The notes under the pieces: generated by a model
What the model was told of the DNA's origin: nothing
Databases searched by the model: none
Seen by the model: only the letters and a program-made list of their open reading frames with translations
Made by a program: the position numbers and the translations under genes
Assembly (NCBI GenBank): GCA_022843605.1
Contig: JALHNI010000014.1
Location: 1,948-65,947 of the forward strand
Reading direction: 5' to 3'
DNA from: Bryobacter sp.
GTDB lineage: Bacteria; Acidobacteriota; Terriglobia; Bryobacterales; Bryobacteraceae
Length of the DNA stretch: 64,000 bases
In this document: positions 34,786-43,900 of the stretch, piece by piece
How the letters are laid out: each line of letters opens with the position of its first letter
Position numbering within the stretch: position 1 is the first letter of the stretch

Positions 34786-36093
34786 TTATCCGATGTTGAC
34801 CAATTCCGCCGGCACTTGTCGCGCCTGCACGGCCGCCAGCTTCGTTTCAAACTCTCCGCGAAACTTTTTCACAATCGATCCGGTCGGCCAGGCCGCGGCA
34901 TCGCCCAGCGCACAGAATGTGCGGCCAAACATATTCTTGGCTAGCTCACCAACTAAGTCAACGTCCTTCATGGTGCCTTCGCCCTGATTCAGACGTTCGA
35001 GAATCTTCTTGAGCCAAGTGGTGCCTTCCCGGCAAGGAATACACCAGCCGCAACTTTCATGCTGGTAAAAACGAATGATCCGGAGTGCGTAGGCCACGAT
35101 GTCCGCGGTATCGTCGAGCACCACAATGCCACCCGAACCAGCCATGGTGCCGGCCTTGGCGAGCGAGTCAAAATCGAGGCCAACATTGCATTCTTCTGGC
35201 AAAAGAATCGGCGACGACGAGCCGCCCGGCTGTACGGCCTTCAGCGTTCGGCCGGGACGCAATCCACCGCCCACTTCGTTGATGAGGAACGGCAGCGTCG
35301 TCGAAAGCGGCATCTCGTAGACGCCGGGGCGCTGAACGTGGCCCGAGATACACATGAGCCGCGTGCCGCCACTCTTCTCCGGGCCATGCTTCGCAAAGTC
35401 AGCCGCGCCATCACGGATGATGTGGGTTACAGCGCAAAAACTCTCCACGTTATTCAGCAACGTGGGCGACTGATACAGACCATGGGTGGCCGGGAACGGG
35501 GGCTTCAAGCGCGGAGTCCCACGCTTCCCCTCCAGCGAATTCAACAGGGCGCTTTCCTCGCCGCACTCGTAAGCACCGGCGCCGGAATGCACGAACAAGT
35601 CAAAGTTCCAGCCCGTGCCCAAAATGTTCTGGCCGAGTAAGTTGTGCTTGTAGGCTTCCGCGATCGCCGTCTCAAGAATGTAAATCAGGTACCGGTACTC
35701 GCCGCGCACATAAATGTAGCCGCGATTCGAGTTCATGGTGAAGCCGGCTATCGCAATGCCCTCAATCAGGCTATGGGGATCGTTCTGGATCAGCAGGCGG
35801 TCTTTACACGTGCCGGGTTCGCTTTCGTCAGCGTTGCAGACAATGTATTTTGGCTTCGGCGAAGTCCGCGGTATGAAGCTCCACTTCATACCGGTGGGGA
35901 AACCGGCGCCGCCGCGGCCGCGCAGTGCAGACGCTTTAATCTCGTTGATGACCGCGTCGGCACCCATGGCGATGGCTTTTTTCAGGCCGTCATAGCCCTG
36001 GTGCGCCAAGGACGCGTCGATAGTGTGCGAATTCTGCACGCCGAAGCGGCGGGTCAAAATCTTTACTTCGTGCGGACTCGGTGGGTTAAACAC
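34786..36093 (-). CDS. nuoF: NADH-quinone oxidoreductase subunit F
   Basis: 435 residues from GTG 36093, directly after the nuoE stop. NADH and FMN binding: ALRGRGGAGFPTGMKWSFIP (glycine-rich NADH loop), YIVCNADESEPGTCKDRLLI, YIYVRGEYRYLIYILE and AGAYECGEESALLNSLEGKR (FMN). The N3 4Fe-4S site is HESCGWCIPCREGTTWL plus the later FCALGDAAAWP cysteine. All expected elements present; the entry point of electrons from NADH. Confidence 0.97.
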   Translation of the reverse strand: MFNPPSPHEVKILTRRFGVQNSHTIDASLAHQGYDGLKKAIAMGADAVINEIKASALRGRGGAGFPTGMKWSFIPRTSPKPKYIVCNADESEPGTCKDRLLIQNDPHSLIEGIAIAGFTMNSNRGYIYVRGEYRYLIYILETAIAEAYKHNLLGQNILGTGWNFDLFVHSGAGAYECGEESALLNSLEGKRGTPRLKPPFPATHGLYQSPTLLNNVESFCAVTHIIRDGAADFAKHGPEKSGGTRLMCISGHVQRPGVYEMPLSTTLPFLINEVGGGLRPGRTLKAVQPGGSSSPILLPEECNVGLDFDSLAKAGTMAGSGGIVVLDDTADIVAYALRIIRFYQHESCGWCIPCREGTTWLKKILERLNQGEGTMKDVDLVGELAKNMFGRTFCALGDAAAWPTGSIVKKFRGEFETKLAAVQARQVPAELVNIG

Positions 36094-36582
36094 TTAGCCC
36101 TTTCCCTTCAGTTCGAGGATGATCTCATCGAACCGCTCTGGAGTTACGTGGTGATGAAAATCGTAATTCACCTCCACGGCCGGGGCCCAGGAGCAGGCGC
36201 CCATGCATTCCACTTCTTCAATCGAAATCAGGCCGTCTGCGGAAGTCTGTTTGTTCTTGAGGTGCAGACTTTCGCAAGCGTGATGCCACAGTTCCATGCC
36301 GCCGGCGAGCATGCAGCTAATGTTCGTGCAGACTTGGACGTGGTACTTACCCAGCGGCTGCTTGCGCAGCATTGAATAGAAGCCCACGACTTCTTCCACC
36401 TGCAGATAGTCCACTTCGGCGCGCCGGGCGATCTCTTCCATCAACTCCCGGGTGATAATGCCGGTCTCGTCCTGCGCGAAGATCAGCATCGGGATCACGG
36501 CTGAACGCTTCCGGCCTTCAGGGTAGGCGTCAAGAATCTTCTGCCAGCGCGCCTCGGTGGCCGCGGAAAGCGCGATGCTCAT
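36094..36582 (-). CDS. nuoE: NADH-quinone oxidoreductase subunit E
   Basis: 162 residues, thioredoxin-like 2Fe-2S (N1a) subunit. Cluster cysteines: VQVCTNISCMLAGG (C-x4-C) and VECMGACSWAPAVEVN (C-x3-C). The N-terminal helical bundle (PEGRKRSAVIPMLIFAQDE, VEEVVGFYSMLRK) is complete. Start overlaps nuoD stop by ATGA. Confidence 0.96.
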   Translation of the reverse strand: MSIALSAATEARWQKILDAYPEGRKRSAVIPMLIFAQDETGIITRELMEEIARRAEVDYLQVEEVVGFYSMLRKQPLGKYHVQVCTNISCMLAGGMELWHHACESLHLKNKQTSADGLISIEEVECMGACSWAPAVEVNYDFHHHVTPERFDEIILELKGKG

Positions 36583-37781
36583 CGGTCGACGTCTCCCAAT
36601 ACGAAATCCATACTGCCGAGTCCCGCAATGGAGTCGGCGATCAGCGTGCCTTCGATCATGGCCGGAAGCGCCTGCAAATTGCCAAAACTTGGCGTGCGCA
36701 TGTGCACCCGGTAAGGCTTCGAACCACCGTCACTGACGATGAAGTAAGCCAATTCGCCGCGCGGCGACTCCACCGCTACGTAAGCCTCGCCCTTGGGAAC
36801 TGCAAAGCCCTCGGTAACAATCTTGAAGTGATAGATGAGCGCTTCCATCTGCGTCTTCATCTTTTCCCGGTCCGGCAGCAGGATCTTCGGCGCATCAGCT
36901 TTAAAGGGGCCTTCCGGCATCCCGTCGAGCGCCTGCTGAATGATACGCGCGGACTGCCGCATTTCGTCCATCCGCACCTGGTAACGCGCGTAGACGTCAC
37001 CTTCCTGGCGCGTCGGAATCTCGAAGTCAAATTGGTCGTAACCCGAGTAGGGTTCGCTCTTGCGGATATCCCAGGCCAGGCCCGCGGCGCGAATCATCGG
37101 CCCGGTTACGCCCAAGTCCAGCATGTCGTCAAGCGGGATGTGACCCACGCCCTGCGTCCGGTTTTTCCAGATCGGATTCTGATCGAGCAGGTTTTCGTAC
37201 TCGTCGACTTTCGACGGGAAAGCGTCGATGAACTTGCGTACCGCGTCCAGACCGCCACGGGGATGATCCAGCGCCAAACCACCGATGCGGATGTAGCTGG
37301 TCATCATGCGCTGGCCGGAGAACATCTCGAAGATGCGAAGGATGTCCTCGCGTTCGCGCATGCAGTAAAAGAACATGCTCATCGCGCCGATGTCGAGCGC
37401 GTGCGTGCCCAACCAGACCAGATGACTATTCAGGCGCGTCAATTCGGCCATCATCACCCGGGTAAAGTTCGCGCGGGCGGGAATCTCAAGGCCAAGCAGT
37501 CGCTCCACCGTTAACGCGTAGCAGAGATTGTTCGAGAGATTTGCGAGGTAGTCTACGCGATCGGTGAGGGGCGTGCCTTGCGCGTAGAGCTTGGCTTCGA
37601 ATTCTTTCTCGATGCCGGTGTGCAGATAACCAATATCCGGGGCGGCGGTGAGAATCGTTTCGCCATCGAGTTCCAGCACGATGCGGAGAACGCCATGCGT
37701 GGACGGGTGCTGCGGACCCATATTCAGGGTCATCTTGCGCGTACTGCCGGTTTCAGGTGAGGCGATCAGCGTGTCTTCCAT
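36579..37781 (-). CDS. nuoD: NADH-quinone oxidoreductase subunit D
   Basis: 400 residues from ATG 37781, with an AGGAGG ribosome-binding site nine bases upstream that decides the start. The 49-kDa subunit: LNMGPQHPSTHGVLRIVLEL (His and Tyr region of the quinone site), YLHTGIEKEFEAKLY, RVDYLANLSNNLCYALTVER, SYIRIGGLALDHPRG and a C-terminal DPVLGDVDR-type end (here SMDFVLGDVDR). Length normal. It normally docks against NuoB, whose gene is not present in this operon. Confidence 0.97.
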   Translation of the reverse strand: MEDTLIASPETGSTRKMTLNMGPQHPSTHGVLRIVLELDGETILTAAPDIGYLHTGIEKEFEAKLYAQGTPLTDRVDYLANLSNNLCYALTVERLLGLEIPARANFTRVMMAELTRLNSHLVWLGTHALDIGAMSMFFYCMREREDILRIFEMFSGQRMMTSYIRIGGLALDHPRGGLDAVRKFIDAFPSKVDEYENLLDQNPIWKNRTQGVGHIPLDDMLDLGVTGPMIRAAGLAWDIRKSEPYSGYDQFDFEIPTRQEGDVYARYQVRMDEMRQSARIIQQALDGMPEGPFKADAPKILLPDREKMKTQMEALIYHFKIVTEGFAVPKGEAYVAVESPRGELAYFIVSDGGSKPYRVHMRTPSFGNLQALPAMIEGTLIADSIAGLGSMDFVLGDVDR

Positions 37782-37785
37782 CTTT

Positions 37786-38274
37786 TTACCCCTCCTGATA
37801 GCTGTACTTGTAGCCATGCACCGGGAAATCCTTCCGCAGCGGATGACCTTCCCAGCCCTCAGGCATTAAGATGCGACGCAAATTCGGATGATGGAGGAAG
37901 GTGACGCCAAACAGGTCGAACACCTCGCGCTCATACCAGTTGGCGCTGCGCCAGACGCCCACCACAGACTCCACCTGGGCATTCGTGCCCGGCAAGGTCA
38001 CCTTCAGCCGGAGACGGCGATTGTGCCGGATGGAATGCAGCTGATAGACCACCTCAAACCGCGGTTCGCGAGGATGCCAATCGACGCAAGTGACCGCGCT
38101 CAACCGCTCGTAGCCTTGTTGAGTCTTGAGGAATTGGGCCAACGGAAACAGGCTTGCGGGATCCACGTGCAACGTGATCTCGCCGTTTGACTCCTGCCCA
38201 CTGGAGATCGCCCCGGGAAGCGCAGCGAACGCAGCTGCAACATCCGGCCGGGCCAAAACTGATTCAGCAATCAT
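37786..38274 (-). CDS. nuoC: NADH-quinone oxidoreductase subunit C
   Basis: 162 residues from ATG 38274. The 30-kDa signature is complete: YERLSAVTCVDWHPREPRFE, VVYQLHSIRHNRRLRLKVTL, SVVGVWRSANWYEREVFDLF, GVTFLHHPNLRRILMPEGWE, GHPLRKDFPVHGY. The frame is open back to 38346, which would overlap nuoA. Only 40 bases separate nuoA stop from this start, so nuoB, usually located here, is absent. Confidence 0.94.
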   Translation of the reverse strand: MIAESVLARPDVAAAFAALPGAISSGQESNGEITLHVDPASLFPLAQFLKTQQGYERLSAVTCVDWHPREPRFEVVYQLHSIRHNRRLRLKVTLPGTNAQVESVVGVWRSANWYEREVFDLFGVTFLHHPNLRRILMPEGWEGHPLRKDFPVHGYKYSYQEG

Positions 38275-38314
38275 ACGATCAGAGCTTCTTTCCCGGCCTG
38301 GCAAATCATCGCCA

Positions 38315-38767
38315 TTAGCGCCGGCCAGCCACTTCCAACTCGTCACTCAACATGAGGTCAAGCGCGGTGGGCGGCTTGTGGGCTTTGGACGTCTCAGTCT
38401 GAGTCCAATCCAGCGCCCCCTTCTTCCAGATGTAAAAGAAACCCGCCAGGATCAAAACTACAAACGTCACCATCTCAAACCAGGCGAACAGCTTCAATTC
38501 CCTGAAAACGACGGCCCAGGGAAAAAGGAAAACGGCTTCGATGTCGAACAGAATAAACAACATGCCAACGAGGTAGAACTTCACGCTGAATCGTTCACGT
38601 GCGTTGCCCGTCGGGGTCATGCCGCATTCATAGGGCATCTCTTTGACGCGATTCTTCACCTTCTTGCCGATCAGGAGGCCAGCGGCAACCATGCCACCCG
38701 CTACCAGAACGGCTAAAAGAATCTGGACCAGGAGAGGGAAGTATTGTTGGGCTAGGCTTTCCGGCAT
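38315..38767 (-). CDS. nuoA: NADH-quinone oxidoreductase subunit A
   Basis: 150 residues, three membrane helices. Family signature KVKNRVKEMPYECGMTPTGN with the conserved Cys-Gly loop, then RFSVKFYLVGMLFILFDIEA and VFLFPWAVVFRE. The C-terminus is about 30 residues longer than most NuoA (TETSKAHKPPTALDLMLS). First gene of the nuo operon, about 55 bases downstream of the predicted transcription start. Confidence 0.96.
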   Translation of the reverse strand: MPESLAQQYFPLLVQILLAVLVAGGMVAAGLLIGKKVKNRVKEMPYECGMTPTGNARERFSVKFYLVGMLFILFDIEAVFLFPWAVVFRELKLFAWFEMVTFVVLILAGFFYIWKKGALDWTQTETSKAHKPPTALDLMLSDELEVAGRR

Positions 38768-38823
38768 TGCTTAAGAAGCTTTTTTTGCTGGGGCGGCAGG
38801 CGAGGGAGCCCCAACTGTTAAAT

Positions 38824-38838
38824 CCCAATATAATTGGG
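38824..38838. promoter_or_regulatory. Palindrome overlapping the nuo -10 region
   Basis: CCCAAT ATA ATTGGG is a perfect 6-base inverted repeat with a 3-base centre. It covers the -10 of the predicted nuo promoter and contains TATAAT in the thiS direction. It is AT-centred and lacks a T-run, so an operator is likelier than a terminator. The binding protein is unknown. Confidence 0.5.
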
Positions 38839-38856
38839 TGTGGAAGGGGGTGTCAA
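38827..38856 (-). promoter_or_regulatory. Predicted promoter of the nuo operon
   Basis: On the minus strand a consensus -35 TTGACA (38856-38851), 18 bases, then -10 TATATT (38832-38827). Transcription would begin near 38820, about 50 bases before nuoA. It lies between divergent nuoA and thiS. Confidence 0.6.
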
Positions 38857-38876
38857 ACCCAACTTCCCTCCCTCAC

Positions 38877-39104
38877 ATGTCGAATCAAATCAAGACTATA
38901 TCAGTCGCATTGAATGGCGACCACCAGGAACTCCCGGAAGGGCTAACCATTGCAACATTCCTCACTCATTTGGGCCTGCCTGCTGACCGCGTCGCCGTCG
39001 AATTAAACCGCCAAATCGTGCGGAAAACAGATTGGCCAACCACGGCGATTTCTAACGGCGCACAGCTCGAGGTGGTGCATTTTGTCGGAGGAGGCCGACG
39101 ATAG
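38877..39104 (+). CDS. thiS: Sulfur carrier protein ThiS with extended tail
   Basis: 75 residues, beta-grasp ubiquitin-like fold: SVALNGDHQELPEGLTIATF, LGLPADRVAVELNRQIV and GAQLEVVHFVGGG. ThiS carries a C-terminal thiocarboxylate for thiazole synthesis and must end in Gly-Gly; here two arginines follow the GGG before TAG. Either the tail is trimmed or activity is altered. No thiG, thiF or other thiamine gene is adjacent; the neighbour nuoA is divergent. Confidence 0.82.
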   Translation: MSNQIKTISVALNGDHQELPEGLTIATFLTHLGLPADRVAVELNRQIVRKTDWPTTAISNGAQLEVVHFVGGGRR

Positions 39105-39123
39105 CCGCTCCTCAGACTGCGGA

Positions 39124-39753
39124 CTATTTTCTATAGCTGAGCGACAGGCCGCGCGGACTACCGCCGAAGAATTCCGTGCGCACTGCCGGGTCGCTCTTGA
39201 TGCGAGTGAGAAAGTCCTGAAGCTGCTGTGCGTTGGAAGTGACGTTGTGGGCAGCAATCACGCCGCCCTTGCGCACCTTATCGAGCACCATTTCGTAGTA
39301 GCGCAGATAGTCCGTCTTGATGGCATCGATAAAGACCAGGTCAAAGGGGCCTTCGATATCCGGCACGGCTTCCAGCGCATCCACCAGCCGGGCGTCAACA
39401 AAGGGCGAGAGCCCGGTCGCAGCCAGATGATCCCGTGCAACGGCTTGGTAGGCCTCATGAATCTCCAGCGTCACCAACTGGCCACCCGTCTTTCGCAAGC
39501 CCATCGCCAGCCAGATCGCGGAATAGCCCTTGGCAGTGCCGATCTCGAGCACCCGCTTGGCCTTCAGCCGGACCACCAAGTCGTGCAGGTGTTGCCCGTC
39601 GACCGCACTGATGTTCGCCTCGCGCTGACCGGGCTCCAGCAGGCGGGGCAGGTAGGCGCGAATCTCCGTGTCGCTCATCGAGGTGTTGCTCATCGGGCGC
39701 GACTGGGCCACCATCCCGCCCACCACCAGCAACAGCAAACCAATCACTTGCAC
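39124..39753 (-). CDS. Class I O-methyltransferase with N-terminal signal peptide
   Basis: 209 residues. The SAM-binding core of the caffeoyl-CoA/catechol O-methyltransferase group: RVLEIGTAKGYSAIWLAMGL, LVTLEIHEAYQAVARDHL, FDLVFIDAIKTDYLRYYEMV (metal-binding Asp) and AAHNVTSNAQQLQDF (second metal ligands). The start at GTG 39753 has an AGGAGG site nine bases upstream and adds a hydrophobic segment (VIGLLLLVVGGMVAQS) that looks like a signal peptide. An internal ATG at 39693 would give a cytoplasmic protein but has no ribosome-binding site. Export would be odd because SAM is cytosolic; a membrane-anchored enzyme facing the cytosol is another reading. Confidence 0.85.
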   Translation of the reverse strand: MQVIGLLLLVVGGMVAQSRPMSNTSMSDTEIRAYLPRLLEPGQREANISAVDGQHLHDLVVRLKAKRVLEIGTAKGYSAIWLAMGLRKTGGQLVTLEIHEAYQAVARDHLAATGLSPFVDARLVDALEAVPDIEGPFDLVFIDAIKTDYLRYYEMVLDKVRKGGVIAAHNVTSNAQQLQDFLTRIKSDPAVRTEFFGGSPRGLSLSYRK

Positions 39754-39907
39754 CGCGTTCCGCCTCCTGCTCTATTTGAACGCAATCCAGCCGCGGAATT
39801 GTAAACACCGAGGGCCAGTGAGCCACAATCTTTTCGGGATGCGCGTCATTTCATAGAGCCGCACGCGCATATCGGAGCGGCGTCCATTCAGTTTGGAGTC
39901 ATCATCT

Positions 39908-40864
39908 ATGAAAAGTCTGACCATGTTGTTCCTCTCGGTGCTCGGCACCTTCGCCCAGGTCCCGGAGTACCTTCCCTTGCAGCCCGGCAACCAGTGGATC
40001 TATCGCACGTCCGGTGGGGCGCAGCAGGTGGTGTCGGTAGCCCGGCAGGAAACAGTGGCGGGAAACACATACTCCGTCCTGACGGGTTTCGGCGCGGAAT
40101 CCTGGGTGCGCGCCAGTTCCGATGGTGTGCTGGTGAGCTACGACCGGAACTCCCGCACTGAGCGGCCGTACCTCGACTTCACAGCCCGGGAGAAGACCAG
40201 CTTTCCCACCTCCGCGCATCCCTGCAACACCACCGCCGAAATTGAAAGCAAGGCTTTTCGCGGCAGCTTTCCGCTGGGCGAGTTCAGTTCGATTGCCGCA
40301 ATCCGTTATGGCGGCAACGTCTGCGCCGACGCCGGCATCACCGCTGACTACTACCTGCCCTACATCGGCCTGTTGCGGCGCATGGAAATCACCCTCGCCG
40401 GACCGCGCACCTATGACCTCACCTACGCGCGCATCAATGGCACCGTCATGATCTCGACCCACGAAACCACTTTTTCCCTCACCACCGACAAAGCCGTCTA
40501 CCTGAACACGACGAGTGACATCCCCGTCCTCACCGCCCGCATGACCTTGCGCCACTCGGACTCCACCGATCCGTTAGTGCTCGAAATCGGCACCAGCCAG
40601 GAGGTCGACTACATCCTCACCGACCGCACCGGCAAGACCATCTTCAAGTGGAGCGACGGCCAAGCCTTCACGCAAGCGCTCACGACGCTGCGCATCAACC
40701 AGGAGCGCAACTGGGTAGTGTCCATCCCCCTCAAGGGGCTGGACGGCAAAGTACTATCCGGCGGCACCTATCAGCTCGAGGGCTTGGTCACGACTCTCGG
40801 CGGAGCCCGCTACCGCGCGCAAGTTACGATCGAGGTCGCGGAAGTGCGGCCCGCCATGATCTAG
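39908..40864 (+). CDS. Exported protein with C-terminal BsuPI domain
   Basis: 318 residues from ATG 39908. Signal peptide MKSLTMLFLSVLGTFAQVP, then an N-terminal beta domain beginning LPLQPGNQWIYRTSGG that recurs in paralogue 55303-56208 (LPLADGNQWTYRLNDG). The C-terminal ~110 residues match the BsuPI (intracellular proteinase inhibitor) fold: VLEIGTSQEVDYILTDRTGK, TIFKWSDGQAFTQALTTL, GTYQLEGLVTT. Function could be protease inhibition or simply ligand binding. It is convergent with the large metalloprotease gene, a hairpin lying between. Confidence 0.8.
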   Translation: MKSLTMLFLSVLGTFAQVPEYLPLQPGNQWIYRTSGGAQQVVSVARQETVAGNTYSVLTGFGAESWVRASSDGVLVSYDRNSRTERPYLDFTAREKTSFPTSAHPCNTTAEIESKAFRGSFPLGEFSSIAAIRYGGNVCADAGITADYYLPYIGLLRRMEITLAGPRTYDLTYARINGTVMISTHETTFSLTTDKAVYLNTTSDIPVLTARMTLRHSDSTDPLVLEIGTSQEVDYILTDRTGKTIFKWSDGQAFTQALTTLRINQERNWVVSIPLKGLDGKVLSGGTYQLEGLVTTLGGARYRAQVTIEVAEVRPAMI

Positions 40865-40881
40865 CTCGTACCGTTCCTGTA

Positions 40882-40903
40882 GGACCGGTCTCCCGACCGG
40901 TCC
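40882..40903. terminator. GC-rich hairpin between convergent genes, REP-like
   Basis: GGACCGGT (40882-40889) and ACCGGTCC (40896-40903) form an 8-base perfect stem with loop CTCCCG. No T-run follows on either strand. It separates the convergent BsuPI and metalloprotease genes, so it may stop transcription both ways or be a copy of a dispersed palindromic repeat. Confidence 0.55.
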
Positions 40904-40923
40904 CGCAAGTTCTTGAGCCTCCC

Positions 40924-43900
40924 CTAGCGAGGCACGTGCGACTTCGTCTTAGTCTTGTCCGGCTTCGCACTGGAGGGCGGCAAAGCCTCCAGTCGTGAGC
41001 GGATCGGGCCGCGATCCTGCCGCAAAGACGCCGTGTCTTTGCGAATCGCGAGGGGCTCAGCCTGATCCGAAATCGGTTGGGGTAGCTTTTCGAGAAGCGG
41101 CTCGTCACCGGTCGCCGACAAAGTGGCGCGCAGCGTTCCGGTCGAACGGATGTTCGGCGTGAAAACCGCGAGCGAGATGTAGTAGGTACCGGCACGCAAG
41201 GGCGGAGTGCTGCCGCTGGTAATGGAGACGAACTCACTGCCGGTCACCGAATCGCCCAAATGGTCAAACGTGGTGCCGGTGGGCGGTTGGCCGTAACGAA
41301 CATAGACGTCGATATCGACGTTGGGCGTCGTCGTCACCAGGCTCACGTCGAGGCGGGTGAAGCCGGCGGGCACATTCAGTATGTAGGTGCCGGCAAAGGA
41401 AGCGCTGGTGACGGGCGCAAAGTTGAACGTTAAGGCCGGACCAGGGCTCAGCACCGGGAAGTCTGTCGACGGCCCTGAAGCCGCGATCGTAAAGTTGAGG
41501 GCAAACAGCTCAGAGCCGTTCCAGAAGGCCCGTGCCGTCCAGCGGCCCAGGCGTTGGGCATTCGCCGTCCCGGCGATGTCGAGGGTGGCGTTGAAACAGC
41601 CGGCACCGTCCACCGAATACGGCTCAAAGGTCACATTCCTTTGCACGGTGCCCGAAGGATCCACAAACTGCACGCTGGCGATGCCCCCGCGAGTCCCGGT
41701 TCCGACAAAGAACAGCACCGCCCGCGGATCGGCCGCCAGGAACGTGTCCGCCGCGGCCGGGGTCGCGCAAGCCGTCGCCGCGGTGCGCGACATAATGCGC
41801 TCGCGCACCGTAAAGGCCCCGGGGGTCTGGAACGTCGCCGTTACTGACCCTTGGACGTTCACTCCCGTCGAATACAGCGCCAATGTGACGTAGTAAGTGC
41901 CGGCTCGCAAGGGCGGAGACGAGTTGCGGTCGATCACGATGATTTCGTTTCCGCTGGCGGAAGCCGCGGAATGGTCCGCAACCACCGAACCGTTGGCCAC
42001 CGTGGACGGCTGGCCGAAGTTAACGTAAAGGTCAAGGTCGGCGTTGGCAGGGACGGTGGTCGCGAGGCGAATCTCCATTCGCGTCGCATCGGCCGGCACC
42101 GTGATCTGGTAGGTGCCGTCGCGGCTCAGCAGACTGGGGACCGTCACGGCCTGAAAGGAGAAACTCTGCGCCCGTCCGGACACCAGCACGGGAAATGTTC
42201 CCGTGGGCGGCGCCGCCGTGGAAGCTTGAATCACGAACGTGGCCGTGGTGATTTCCGCGTCATCCCAAAGAGCGCGCACGGTCCAACGGCCAAGACGGGT
42301 CGCGTTCGGCGTGCTGGCGATCGGCAAGCTGGCGGTGCGGCAATACACTCCCGCCTCGGGTTGGGGTTCAAAGGCCACATTGGCCTGGCGCACGCCCTGT
42401 GGATCGATGAACTCGACACGCGCGACACCGTTCTGATTGCCTTCGCCGATGAAATACAGGTGGGCCCGGGCATCCGTCGGAGCAAAGGTCTCCGCCGCGG
42501 CCGGGGTTGTGCAGCCGCTGGGGGCCGTCCGCGAGATCACCCGTTCGCGAAGCGTGAAGCTGGATCGCGGCGCGGTGTCCACTGTAGCGATCACATTCAC
42601 GTCGCTCGCGACATTGTGCGTGAATTGGGCAAGCGCCACATAGTACTTTCCGGCGCGCAGCGCGGGCTGCGAAACCGCGTCAATCACGATTCGCTCAGCG
42701 CCGGTTTCGCCTTGCGACCGATGGTCGGAAACGACGTTTTGGTCAGCGATTGCAGGCGGCGCGCCGTAGCGGACGAACAGGTCGATATCGTGCCCCGCCT
42801 CTGACGGCTCGGTGCGAATCTCCAGCCGGCGCGCGCCTTCGGGTACGGTGATCTCGAGCACACGGTCGTCAAACAGCGTGTTTTGCTCGGCCGGCGGCAG
42901 GCTGACCAGATAAGGTTGTCCCGGGACCAGCACGCCCGAAACGGCTGGGCCGGCACCTGCCTCCGTCACTGCAAGGGTGATGGCTCCGGCCGCTCGCTGA
43001 TCGAAGGAGGTCGCCTCAATGATGTAATCGCCGGTCGAAGGCAGGCCGAAGTACTCGCCCGTGGTGGGAATCCGCGAGTTGAGATTGCCGGCCGCGTCGT
43101 CGTCTTCAGCGACCACCCGGCCATCCGGCCCGATCAGATACATGTAGGTGTCGAGAGTGGGCGACGTCAGGGTGATCTGAACCCGCTGCCCCGCCGTTCC
43201 GCTCAGGCGGTATCGAGCAGCATAGAAGGTGCCTTGGCGGAACTGACCCAGGCAACTGGTCGCCGTCAGGTTTCCGTTGAGCGATTGCCCGGGCGCGATC
43301 GGCGTAACGGCGCAGCCCGTCGGCTGGCCCGCCTGAGTCAGCGTGAACTGACGTCCCCCAATCGTAATGTTCCCCGTGCGGGAGGCGCCGGTATTGGGAC
43401 GCACTTCGTAAGCCACCGTGCTGTTGCCGGAGGTTTCGCCGGCTGAGCGAATCAGGATCCAAGGGGCGTTCGACACCGCGGTGACGACGCAACCAGCTTG
43501 CGTGGTGACATTCACCACGCCTTGCCCTTGTCCAGCCCCGGCTTGAGCCGATGCCGGGTTGAGGGTATAGGTGCATGCGGCGGTATTGGTCGTCACGGAG
43601 ACGTTGAAGTTCCCGGTAGCACGCGGAGCAAAGGTGGAAACTTCGATGGTGTAGAGTCCGGAAACCGGCAGGGTAAAGAAGCCCGAAGTCGCGGGAACGC
43701 GAGCGTTCGTGGAGCCGCCGCTATCGTCATTCTCCTGCAGTACGGCGCCATCGGGCGACACCAGGTAAAGGTAAGGGTCAAGATCGCCCGACGTGGCGGC
43801 CACCGCGATCTGCTGACCCTGTACGCCGTTGAAGACGTATCGTGCGGCGTAACTATTGCTGCGGAGCGCGCTGACGCAGCCGTTCTCAGCAAGCATCCCC

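Noticed and set aside
38829-38834. TATAAT in the plus direction as a thiS promoter -10
   Set aside because: No acceptable -35 at 15-19 bases upstream; the same bases are better explained as the palindrome over the minus-strand nuo promoter.
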